Of a stretch of 6,080 nt of DNA, positions 1-6,080 are shown in pieces. Source of the stretch: Candidatus Saccharimonadia bacterium (GTDB lineage: Bacteria; Patescibacteriota; Saccharimonadia; Saccharimonadales; Saccharimonadaceae); NCBI GenBank assembly GCA_023257755.1, contig JALRBM010000044.1, positions 1 to 6,080 on the forward strand. Reading direction: 5' to 3'. A program made the position numbers and the translations under genes. Position 1 is the first letter of the stretch; every line of letters starts with the position of its first letter. The notes under the pieces were generated by a model, which was not told where the DNA came from, did no database searches, and saw only the letters and a list, made by a program, of their open reading frames with translations.

Positions 1-1
1 A

Positions 2-1837
2 AAAGGATTGGGATTTGACCACCATCGCTTGCTTCAGCTCGCAGATGTTGTTATGTACTCTTCGGATGTGCTTTTTGAAAAGGATAAGGCAATTCGTATT
101 CCTGGCAAGAAGTTTGTAGCCGAAAATGGCGTATGGGCAGAAGATTTTCAAAAAATAAAAGCAACTGCCAGATACGATTTTCATCAACCTGGCGAAGTTG
201 TACTGGGATATTATGGAGCCGTTAGTAATATTTTAGATTGGAAGCTTATTGATGAACTTGCAACTCTCTCTGGGGTAAGGCTGGTATTTATTGGTCCTAA
301 GGCTGACTTTGCTAATGCTGACACGAAAGACAAGTTCATAATGGAACGAGTTTTAGGCCGTGAAAATGTCAGCCACATTCCTTACGCGAAATACAGCGAC
401 CTTCCTAAGTATTCAGCTCATTTCGATGCTGCTCTTGTTCCGTTTAAAGTGAATGACATCACAAATCCGGTATCTCCTTTAAAGCTATTTGAGTATATGG
501 CTGCAGGATTGACGATTTTTGCTACGGATACAACCACGCTAAAGCAATATAAGGATACTGTTATCGTTGCTGATTCTGGAGAGTTAGCAAACAAGGTGAG
601 GTCTTGGCTGGGTGATGGTAGTAAAAAAAATCATGATTACACCCTGGTTCTAAAAAAATCCGATTGGAAAAATAAATTCAAACGCCCTATTGATACACTA
701 TTAAAAACCAAGTCCGAACATCACAAGTTTGTCGTAAAGAATGTCGATATAATTAATGTTAATTTTTACGATTACACTGGAAAAGTAATATATAAAGGTG
801 GCGCTGAGAGGTATGTCTTTGATCTGGCGCAGATGCTTATAAAAATGGGCCATCATCCCAGAATTCTCCAAAACGCATCCCATGACTTTAAACGAGTATA
901 TCGGGGTGTAGAAATCATTGGGGTAAGGACTGGTGTTTCTGATGCAAGCGGCCGATCGTTAAGACAAATGTCCAAAGTATTTAACGAGGTATGTGAAAAC
1001 GCTGATCTCATTATTGCGTCACCACTTGATTTGGCGTGTGAGATCGCAAATGCACCGATAGTTGGTATAAATCATGGTATTCATTGGGATACTATTCGTA
1101 AAAATCTGGCTAGTAACCGAACCTCTGAATATAGCGAAATATTTGATGCCCTTGCGGCTGTGAAGGTTGGCGTTTGTGTGGATACTAATTTCATAAACTG
1201 GACGCGAACCTATGATTATAAGCTCGGGGAAAAACTAAAGTACGTTCCGAATTATTACGACAAGAATGAATTTAAACCGAGCGTAAAAGATTTTTCAGGC
1301 AGGCTAAAAATCATGTATCCTCGGCGGCTTTATGATGCCCGAGGCATTTACCTTACGCTTGAAGCATTTGACTATCTGCTTGGAAAGTACGACAACATCA
1401 ACCTTCTCCTGGTTGGACAAACGGATGATAAAAACGTGAAAAAAAGCGTTTCAAATCTAATGAAAAAATATAAGAATCAAGTGACTCTTGAAGAGTTTGA
1501 TATGCAAGACATGCACAAGGCTTATGGCAAAAGCAATGCTGTGTTGATTCCCACTCGTTATGCAGAAGGAACGTCGCTCTCCTGCCTTGAGGCAATGGCA
1601 ACCAATAATGCAATCATTGCAACCAATATCGGTGGGCTACCAAACCTGGTTATTGATCATTACAACGGACTGCTTATCGAACCGGATGTTCAGTCATTGA
1701 TTGATGCCGTTGAGGGAATTGCAAGCGACAGAGAGCTTGCTGGTATACTAGCAAGAAACGGGCTAGAAGTGGCAAAGGCGTTTGAAAAAACGAATTGGGA
1801 TATGCGCTGGAAAAAAATATTGGAGGAAGAGCTATGA
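2..1837 (+). CDS. Tandem GT-B (GT4-like) glycosyltransferase, two fused modules, 5' end cut by window
   Basis: This protein probably transfers two sugars in turn during assembly of a surface glycan at the cytoplasmic membrane face. The frame is open to the left edge, and its first possible start in view (TTG at 8) falls inside a domain, so I treat it as 5'-truncated. Numbering from that TTG: residues 1-42 are the end of an N-terminal Rossmann half (ADVVMYSS, then ENGV at 39-42). Residues 66-215 form a donor-binding half with LGYYGA at 66-71 and SPLKLFEYMAAG from 156; it has the second Glu (E162) of the GT4 E-x7-E motif but Pro at the first position. A lysine-rich linker (about 200-245) leads to a second, complete module with GGAERY at 264-269, NHGIHWD at 355-361, PRR at 438-440 and a full E-x7-E (E520, E528). 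It ends in TGA overlapping wecB by 4 bases. Substrates are unknown. The fold is confident; bifunctionality is inferred. Confidence 0.88.
   Translation, partial: KGLGFDHHRLLQLADVVMYSSDVLFEKDKAIRIPGKKFVAENGVWAEDFQKIKATARYDFHQPGEVVLGYYGAVSNILDWKLIDELATLSGVRLVFIGPKADFANADTKDKFIMERVLGRENVSHIPYAKYSDLPKYSAHFDAALVPFKVNDITNPVSPLKLFEYMAAGLTIFATDTTTLKQYKDTVIVADSGELANKVRSWLGDGSKKNHDYTLVLKKSDWKNKFKRPIDTLLKTKSEHHKFVVKNVDIINVNFYDYTGKVIYKGGAERYVFDLAQMLIKMGHHPRILQNASHDFKRVYRGVEIIGVRTGVSDASGRSLRQMSKVFNEVCENADLIIASPLDLACEIANAPIVGINHGIHWDTIRKNLASNRTSEYSEIFDALAAVKVGVCVDTNFINWTRTYDYKLGEKLKYVPNYYDKNEFKPSVKDFSGRLKIMYPRRLYDARGIYLTLEAFDYLLGKYDNINLLLVGQTDDKNVKKSVSNLMKKYKNQVTLEEFDMQDMHKAYGKSNAVLIPTRYAEGTSLSCLEAMATNNAIIATNIGGLPNLVIDHYNGLLIEPDVQSLIDAVEGIASDRELAGILARNGLEVAKAFEKTNWDMRWKKILEEEL
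1822..1826 (+). promoter_or_regulatory. Shine-Dalgarno site of wecB
   Basis: GGAGG lies 7 bases before the ATG at 1834, inside the last codons of the upstream gene. It decides the start: the same frame is open upstream with another ATG at 1795, but that would add 13 residues before the conserved epimerase N-terminus and has no comparable site. Confidence 0.85.
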
Positions 1838-2949
1838 AAAAAATACTATTTATATTCGGAACACGACCCGAGGCTATCAAGATGGCGCCACTTATTAAGG
1901 AGCTTCAGGGAAGAACAGGAAGCTTTGATGTAAAGGTCTGTGTTACTGGCCAACATCGGGAGATGCTTGATCAGGTGATGGATTTCTTTTCGATCACACC
2001 TGATTACGATTTGAATGTCATGAAGCAAGGCCAGACACTTTTCGGCGTGACAGCAAGTATTATTGGCGGTTTGGAACCTGTCATCGATGAATATCAGCCT
2101 GATGTTATTCTTGTGCAGGGCGACACGACCAGTGCATTTATCGGAGCACTTGCTGGCTATTACAAGCAAATCAATGTCGGACATTTGGAGGCTGGGCTTC
2201 GAAGTGGCGACGTCTATTCTCCGTTCCCAGAGGAGATGAACAGAATTATGGTCGGCAGGATTGCCAAATATCACTTTGCACCTACTGACCGCTCGATGAA
2301 CGCGCTGCTTAACGAAGGTGTTTCAAAAGACTACGTCTACAAAGTTGGCAACACGGTGATCGATGCGCTGCTGCTTGGACTGGATATCATCAAGAGTAAG
2401 GGCGACGATATTTACGCCGAAAAAATGAATGAAGTCGACTGGTCTAAAAGAGTTATTCTAGTTACAGGCCATCGCCGCGAAAGTTTTGGCGAGGGTTTCG
2501 AAAGCATGTGCAACGCTATTAAACGACTCGCAACTGAAAATAAGGATGTCGAGCTTGTTTATCCGGTTCATCTTAATCCAAACGTACGCGGACCGGTTAA
2601 CCGTATCCTTGGAGGGGTTAAAAATATTCACCTTGTCGAGCCGCTCGACTATCCTGATATGATTTGGGCTATGGAAAAATCCTTCCTTGTCCTCACCGAC
2701 TCGGGTGGCGTGCAAGAAGAGGCGCCGACGCTAGGAAAGCCGGTGCTTGTTATGCGTGACGTGACAGAGCGCCAAGAGGGGGTTGAAGCAGGTACGGCTA
2801 AGCTAGTCGGCACAGAGGGAGAGGTGATTTATCGGGAAGCCCAGCGACTCCTTGACGACTCTGTCGCGTATGAGAAAATGGCCAACGCAATCAATCCTTA
2901 TGGAGATGGCACAACTGCTGGGCAAATTGCTGATATACTAGAGGCATAA
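1834..2949 (+). CDS. wecB: Non-hydrolysing UDP-N-acetylglucosamine 2-epimerase
   Basis: This cytoplasmic enzyme interconverts UDP-GlcNAc and UDP-ManNAc, supplying ManNAc for teichoic-acid linkage units, capsules or enterobacterial-type antigens in different bacteria. The 371-residue product has the usual family length. It begins MKKILFIFGTRPEAIK and keeps the family motifs in order: TGQHREMLDQ (38-47), QGDTTS (95-100), HLEAGLRS (117-124), PFPEEMNR (130-137), TGHRRE (211-216), HLNPN (246-250), SGGVQEEAP (290-298) and TERQEG (311-316). Asp97, Glu119, Glu133 or Glu134, and His213 match the catalytic Asp/Glu/Glu/His set known from E. coli WecB, so it should be active. It overlaps both neighbours (ATGA before, TAATG after), which indicates coupled translation. 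GC is higher than in the preceding gene. No UDP-ManNAc dehydrogenase is in view, so ManNAc may be used directly. The name mnaA would be equally correct in a Gram-positive. Confidence 0.97.
   Translation: MKKILFIFGTRPEAIKMAPLIKELQGRTGSFDVKVCVTGQHREMLDQVMDFFSITPDYDLNVMKQGQTLFGVTASIIGGLEPVIDEYQPDVILVQGDTTSAFIGALAGYYKQINVGHLEAGLRSGDVYSPFPEEMNRIMVGRIAKYHFAPTDRSMNALLNEGVSKDYVYKVGNTVIDALLLGLDIIKSKGDDIYAEKMNEVDWSKRVILVTGHRRESFGEGFESMCNAIKRLATENKDVELVYPVHLNPNVRGPVNRILGGVKNIHLVEPLDYPDMIWAMEKSFLVLTDSGGVQEEAPTLGKPVLVMRDVTERQEGVEAGTAKLVGTEGEVIYREAQRLLDDSVAYEKMANAINPYGDGTTAGQIADILEA
2941..2944 (+). promoter_or_regulatory. Short Shine-Dalgarno site of the third gene
   Basis: GAGG ends 4 bases before the ATG at 2949, a rather short spacing. 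The ATG shares its A with the wecB TAA stop, so ribosomes finishing wecB could restart here and a strong site may not be needed. Confidence 0.5.
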
Positions 2950-4175
2950 TGATACTCTTTATCGCGCCCAATCCTTTTAAGGCGAAAAAACGGGAAGGTT
3001 TTTTGCAGAGGGTCGCGGCTATTGACGAGATCTTTTCGGGCGAGAAGAAGGTCTACTTCGATGATATTACAAATATCGAAGAGCAGGCGAAGCTCCTTAT
3101 AAAAGCTGACTTGATCTACGTTCACAGTATGTACAATGCCAATAAGATTGCAGGCTGTTATGAAGAATTCGGCCACAAGATCGTGACCGATCTTCACGGT
3201 GTGGTTCCCGAAGAAGAAGAGTACATAGACAATATGGAAGTGGCGCGTATTATGGCCGCGACGGAGGCGACGACTTTTCGCTACGGCAAACATTTTGTGG
3301 CAGTCAGCGAGATGATGGTACGGCACTTCGATGACAAGTATCCCAGCAAGCAAAAGCGTTCATGGATAGTCCTTCCTATTCACAATGCTTCGAGCACTGG
3401 CGGGATTGCCGATGATGATATAGTCAAGAAAAACACTACGACGGTTATATATGCCGGGGGTGGTCAAGGCTGGCAAAATGTTGATATGATGGTCGACGCC
3501 ATCAACCAGGTAAAGGACGCCTCGTTTGTTATCCTTACGCATGACCAGGAAGCCTTTAAGAGTATTAGCGAAGACGCTAAGAGCAGGGTCGTTTTGAAGT
3601 CGGTGAAGAGCGGTGACGTAGCGAAATACTACAAGGCAGCGTCACTCGGCTTTATATTGAGAAAGGACACCCTTGTTAACCGAGTTGCATGCCCAACGAA
3701 GCTTATTGAATATTTGTGCTATGGGGTGGTCCCGATCGTGTTGACTGAGAACATTGGCGACTTTAAATTGCTAGGGTATAAATATATAACACTAAAGCAG
3801 TTTCTTGTTGGCAAATTGGCTGACGAGCTTATTGCGGAGTACGCAAAAGAAAACCGCAGTGTTTACGAGGAGTTTGTCAAGCAAGCCAATGAAGGGCGCA
3901 AGTCGCTTCTAGAGACGGAAAAGTTGATCCGTGAAAAGCGAAAACAGGGTCATGGTCACCTTAATGTAGATTCCGTAAAGATCCGACTGACTTTCCAGGA
4001 AAAAGAAAATACCCTCCTACGCTACGAATATCAGATCGAAGCCTATCAGAAAAAAGTCGGTGAATACGCCGAATTGGCGGATCATTATCGCCGAAAGTAT
4101 GGTGAACTCGAGGCCAACCTTAAGAAGGGTGAATTCCTTCGCGGCATCGTAAAAAAGATGAAGAAGAGGGTATAA
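2949..4175 (+). CDS. GT-B (GT4-like) glycosyltransferase with charged C-terminal coiled-coil tail
   Basis: This 408-residue protein is probably a cytoplasmic, possibly membrane-associated glycosyltransferase of the surface-glycan pathway; donor and acceptor are unknown. Residues 1 to about 150 look like the N-terminal Rossmann half, with LHGVVPEE from 82 (His83 sits where GT4 enzymes often carry an acceptor-side His) and AVSEMM at 118-123. The second half starts near 163, with YAGGGQGWQN at 168-177 as the donor-side glycine loop and CPTKLIEYL at 248-256. As in the first module of gene 1, only the second Glu (E254) of E-x7-E is kept; Val fills the first position. From about 307 to the end the protein is rich in Glu, Lys, Arg, Gln and Tyr with heptad-like spacing, a likely coiled coil, closing in a basic stretch (RGIVKKMKKRV). 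I see no signal peptide or membrane helix. The tail is longer than a minimal GT-B enzyme needs and may mediate oligomerisation or partner binding; that role is inferred. Confidence 0.85.
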   Translation: MILFIAPNPFKAKKREGFLQRVAAIDEIFSGEKKVYFDDITNIEEQAKLLIKADLIYVHSMYNANKIAGCYEEFGHKIVTDLHGVVPEEEEYIDNMEVARIMAATEATTFRYGKHFVAVSEMMVRHFDDKYPSKQKRSWIVLPIHNASSTGGIADDDIVKKNTTTVIYAGGGQGWQNVDMMVDAINQVKDASFVILTHDQEAFKSISEDAKSRVVLKSVKSGDVAKYYKAASLGFILRKDTLVNRVACPTKLIEYLCYGVVPIVLTENIGDFKLLGYKYITLKQFLVGKLADELIAEYAKENRSVYEEFVKQANEGRKSLLETEKLIREKRKQGHGHLNVDSVKIRLTFQEKENTLLRYEYQIEAYQKKVGEYAELADHYRRKYGELEANLKKGEFLRGIVKKMKKRV

Positions 4176-4176
4176 T
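4171..4176 (+). promoter_or_regulatory. Possible internal promoter -10 hexamer
   Basis: A perfect TATAAT overlaps the TAA stop of the third gene and would start a transcript a few bases downstream, leaving a leader of about 45 bases before the ATG at 4229. At the expected 16-18 base spacing there is no good -35 hexamer, and the extended -10 TG is absent, so chance is a fair explanation. Confidence 0.22.
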
Positions 4177-4208
4177 ACACACGTCGTAAGTGGATCAAAT
4201 CAGCAGAT

Positions 4209-4222
4209 TCTATTACAATAGA
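4209..4222. repeat. Small inverted repeat before the fourth gene
   Basis: TCTATT and AATAGA form 6-base arms around a 2-base centre, in the 53-bp spacer and 6 bases before the ATG at 4229. It is too small and AT-rich for a terminator and has no following T-tract. It could be a weak operator-like dyad or nothing; no regulator is visible nearby. Confidence 0.25.
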
Positions 4223-4228
4223 TAAGAA

Positions 4229-6080
4229 ATGTTGAATAAAGTGCTCAAAACCTCCACTCATATCGCCCTGGTAACGGGCAAGAAAGTCCTAAGCAAGTCA
4301 CCTCGTTTAAAAAAGAAAGTAAAAAACGCTCTGCTTCCTCATCTTGGGATTAATCCGGCGGGCGACAAGCTTTATAGCGAGTGGCTCAAGAATAATCTTC
4401 CGGACGGGATAGCAGTCGCAAAACTGAAAAGAGAGTCTGACAAGCTTACATACAGACCACTGATTTCCATTCTTGTTCCTACCTACAATACTGACCATGA
4501 ATTTCTTCGTGACTGCTTGGAGTCTGTATTAGCCCAAGTCTACGACAATTGGGAGTTATGCATTGTTGACGATGCATCACCCGACGAAGGTGTGCGTGAA
4601 ATCATTAAGGAATACGCTGCGCTTGATCCAAGAATCAAGTATAAGTTCCTAAGAAAAAACCAGCATATTTCAGGGGCGACCAATGAAGCCATTAAGCTTG
4701 CGGAAGGTGAGTTCGTCAGCCTTTTTGATCATGACGATATTTTGTGGCCGAACGCCCTTTACGAGGTTGTACGGGCGCTCAATAATAACAGAGAGCTGGA
4801 CTTTATTTATAGTGACGAAGATAAAATTACAGAGGATCGCACACAACACCTGGCACCATTCTTTAAACCTGACTGGAATCCCGATTTTCTCCATAGCGTC
4901 AACTATATTACTCACTTTTCAACTATTCGAAAATCACTTTTAGAAGATGTGGGCGGACTGCGTCCGAAGTTTAACGGAGCGCAGGATTGGGATCTGTTTC
5001 TTCGCATAACAAGCAAGACGCGAAAAATTTACCATATACCGACCATAGTTTACAGTTGGCGAATCCACGACCTATCTACCGCCAAATCCACCGATACGAA
5101 ACCATACGTTATTGAGGCTCAGAAACAGGCTATTGAGGAAGATCTGAAGCGAAAGGGCTACAGGGACGCGGTCGTTAAGCAGGATCTAAAGAACTCAGGC
5201 TATTGGCAAGTAGAATATCCAGTCGTTGGTAAGCCGCTCATTTCTATCGTCATACCGACAAAAAACCAGTATAAGGTAGTAAAGCGTTGTATTGATTCGA
5301 TTTATAAAAAGACAGCCTATGATAATTTTGAAATTATCCTCGTTGATACAGGGTCGACCGATCAGAGGGTTCATAAGTGGTATCAACGCCTGAATGCTCA
5401 GCATGACAATATAAAGATTGTCGACTGGCCTGAGCAGCCCTTTAGCTATGCTAGGAGCTGTAACGAAGGTGCCCGCCATGCAATGGGTGAACTTCTGGTG
5501 ATGCTAAATAATGACACCGAAGTCATTACGCCGGAATGGCTCGAATTATTAGCAGGTGACGCGCAGCGTAAAGAAATCGGCGCCGTAGGCTGCCTCCTCT
5601 TCTTCCCGGACGGTTATCACGTTCAGCATGCCGGTATCGGGGTTGGACTTGGCGGTGTAGCAGCTAACTCGTTTTCCATGACTATTAACCAGGGGTTGGC
5701 ACCCAATCAGCATCTTTACTTGAATACAAAACACGATATGACTGCCGTTACGGCTGCATGCCTGATGATTCGAAAGAAGTTGTATGATGAGATCGGTGGG
5801 TTTGATGAGAAGTTTCGGGTCACCTATAATGACGTCGATCTTTGCCTTAGATTACGTGAGAAGGGCTATTTCAATCTCTATACTCCGTATGTCCAGCTAT
5901 TGCACCACGAGTCAATTAGTGTTGGTCTCCCAAGTGAAGTCAAGAAGCGAGATACGAAAGAAATACGAGCAGCAGTTGATATGTTTAAAAACCGCTGGTC
6001 GAAATACATAGCCCATGATCCTGATTTGAATCCAAACATCAACAAGGACAATGCGTGTTACGAGCCAGATCCCAAGAGTA
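4229..6080 (+). CDS. Tandem GT2-family (GT-A) glycosyltransferase, 3' end beyond window
   Basis: This protein very likely adds two sugars, or alternating sugars, to a growing surface polysaccharide; the architecture resembles two-domain GT2 enzymes of rhamnan and O-antigen type pathways, but the sugars cannot be named. ATG 4229 is the first start after an in-frame TAA at 4223-4225; no strong Shine-Dalgarno site precedes it. In view are 617 codons without a stop. A basic leader (PRLKKKVKNALL) and a YSEWL segment precede domain 1: SILVPTYN (80-87), VDDAS (113-117), DHDD (167-170, the metal/nucleotide DxD), and QDWDLFLR (252-259), the acceptor/base region. Domain 2 has SIVIPTKN (339-346), VDTGSTD (372-378), LNNDTE (426-431) where the DxD is replaced by NND, NDVDLCLRLREKGY (534-547) and LHHES (558-562). 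Domain 2 looks near complete, so what lies beyond the edge may be a short tail or a further domain. No membrane helix is seen. Confidence 0.93.
   Translation, partial: MLNKVLKTSTHIALVTGKKVLSKSPRLKKKVKNALLPHLGINPAGDKLYSEWLKNNLPDGIAVAKLKRESDKLTYRPLISILVPTYNTDHEFLRDCLESVLAQVYDNWELCIVDDASPDEGVREIIKEYAALDPRIKYKFLRKNQHISGATNEAIKLAEGEFVSLFDHDDILWPNALYEVVRALNNNRELDFIYSDEDKITEDRTQHLAPFFKPDWNPDFLHSVNYITHFSTIRKSLLEDVGGLRPKFNGAQDWDLFLRITSKTRKIYHIPTIVYSWRIHDLSTAKSTDTKPYVIEAQKQAIEEDLKRKGYRDAVVKQDLKNSGYWQVEYPVVGKPLISIVIPTKNQYKVVKRCIDSIYKKTAYDNFEIILVDTGSTDQRVHKWYQRLNAQHDNIKIVDWPEQPFSYARSCNEGARHAMGELLVMLNNDTEVITPEWLELLAGDAQRKEIGAVGCLLFFPDGYHVQHAGIGVGLGGVAANSFSMTINQGLAPNQHLYLNTKHDMTAVTAACLMIRKKLYDEIGGFDEKFRVTYNDVDLCLRLREKGYFNLYTPYVQLLHHESISVGLPSEVKKRDTKEIRAAVDMFKNRWSKYIAHDPDLNPNINKDNACYEPDPKS

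Noticed and set aside
8..10. TTG at 8 as the true start of gene 1
   Set aside because: The frame is open upstream to the window edge, and the residues after it are already the late part of a GT-B N-terminal half, so the real start must lie before the window.
1795..1833. Upstream ATG at 1795 as the wecB start
   Set aside because: It would add 13 residues not seen in the family and lies deep inside gene 1; the ATG at 1834 has GGAGG at good spacing and gives the standard N-terminus.
1846..2274. 142-codon open frame on the - strand
   Set aside because: It lies fully antisense to conserved wecB motifs, has no recognisable domain and no convincing start signal; it is a by-product of the codon use of wecB.
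2898..3353. 151-codon open frame on the - strand
   Set aside because: It is antisense to the end of wecB and the N-terminal half of gene 3, both well supported, and its translation shows no family features.
4176..4228. Rho-independent terminator after gene 3
   Set aside because: The only dyad has 6 AT-rich base pairs with a 2-base centre and is not followed by a T-tract, so it cannot act as a standard intrinsic terminator.
4683..4943. 86-codon open frame on the + strand, another frame
   Set aside because: It overlaps the DHDD and following conserved part of the first GT2 domain in gene 4, which is clearly the coding frame.
5784..6011. 75-codon open frame on the + strand, another frame
   Set aside because: It overlaps the conserved NDVDLCLRLREKGY region of gene 4 and shows no features of its own.
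1..6080. CRISPR array, tRNA/rRNA, insertion sequence or phage genes
   Set aside because: No regularly spaced repeats, no tRNA-like cloverleaf, no transposase or integrase motif and no flanking inverted repeats were seen; coding sequence fills nearly the whole window.

Overview
The window lies inside a bacterial cell-surface polysaccharide (glycan assembly) locus. All four genes are on the + strand, and both edges cut a gene. By order: (1) the 3' part of a gene for a two-domain GT-B glycosyltransferase (2-1837); (2) a complete non-hydrolysing UDP-GlcNAc 2-epimerase, wecB/mnaA type (1834-2949); (3) a complete single-domain GT-B glycosyltransferase with a charged, probably coiled-coil tail (2949-4175); (4) the 5' part of a gene for a protein with two GT-A (family GT2) domains (4229 to the end of the window). 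That is five glycosyltransferase modules and one sugar-nucleotide enzyme in 6 kb. I see no RNA gene, mobile element, CRISPR array or clear terminator.

Genes 1-2 overlap by 4 bases (ATGA) and genes 2-3 by one base (TAATG), so the first three are almost certainly one translationally coupled operon. A 53-bp gap precedes gene 4. It holds no convincing hairpin terminator, so read-through is likely, although a TATAAT hexamer at the end of gene 3 could be an internal promoter.

The simplest joint role is as follows. WecB converts UDP-GlcNAc to UDP-ManNAc, and the glycosyltransferases use this and other activated sugars to build a ManNAc-containing oligosaccharide or repeat unit, probably on a lipid carrier at the inner face of the membrane. 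The actual sugars and linkages cannot be read from the sequence. No flippase, polymerase, ligase or priming transferase is in view; these could lie outside the window.

Organism: a bacterium using the standard stop assignment (TGA ends gene 1) and Shine-Dalgarno starts. By hand count of sampled rows GC is about 40% in gene 1, 52% in wecB, 49% in gene 3 and 45% in gene 4. This uneven composition is common in exchanged surface-glycan loci. A Gram-positive or Patescibacteria/Saccharibacteria-like host would fit, but this is a weak guess and no marker gene settles it. I found a normal, fairly rich glycan cluster rather than a clearly new system; the most unusual points are the fused GT-B modules, the A-tracts between them, and the coiled-coil tail of gene 3.
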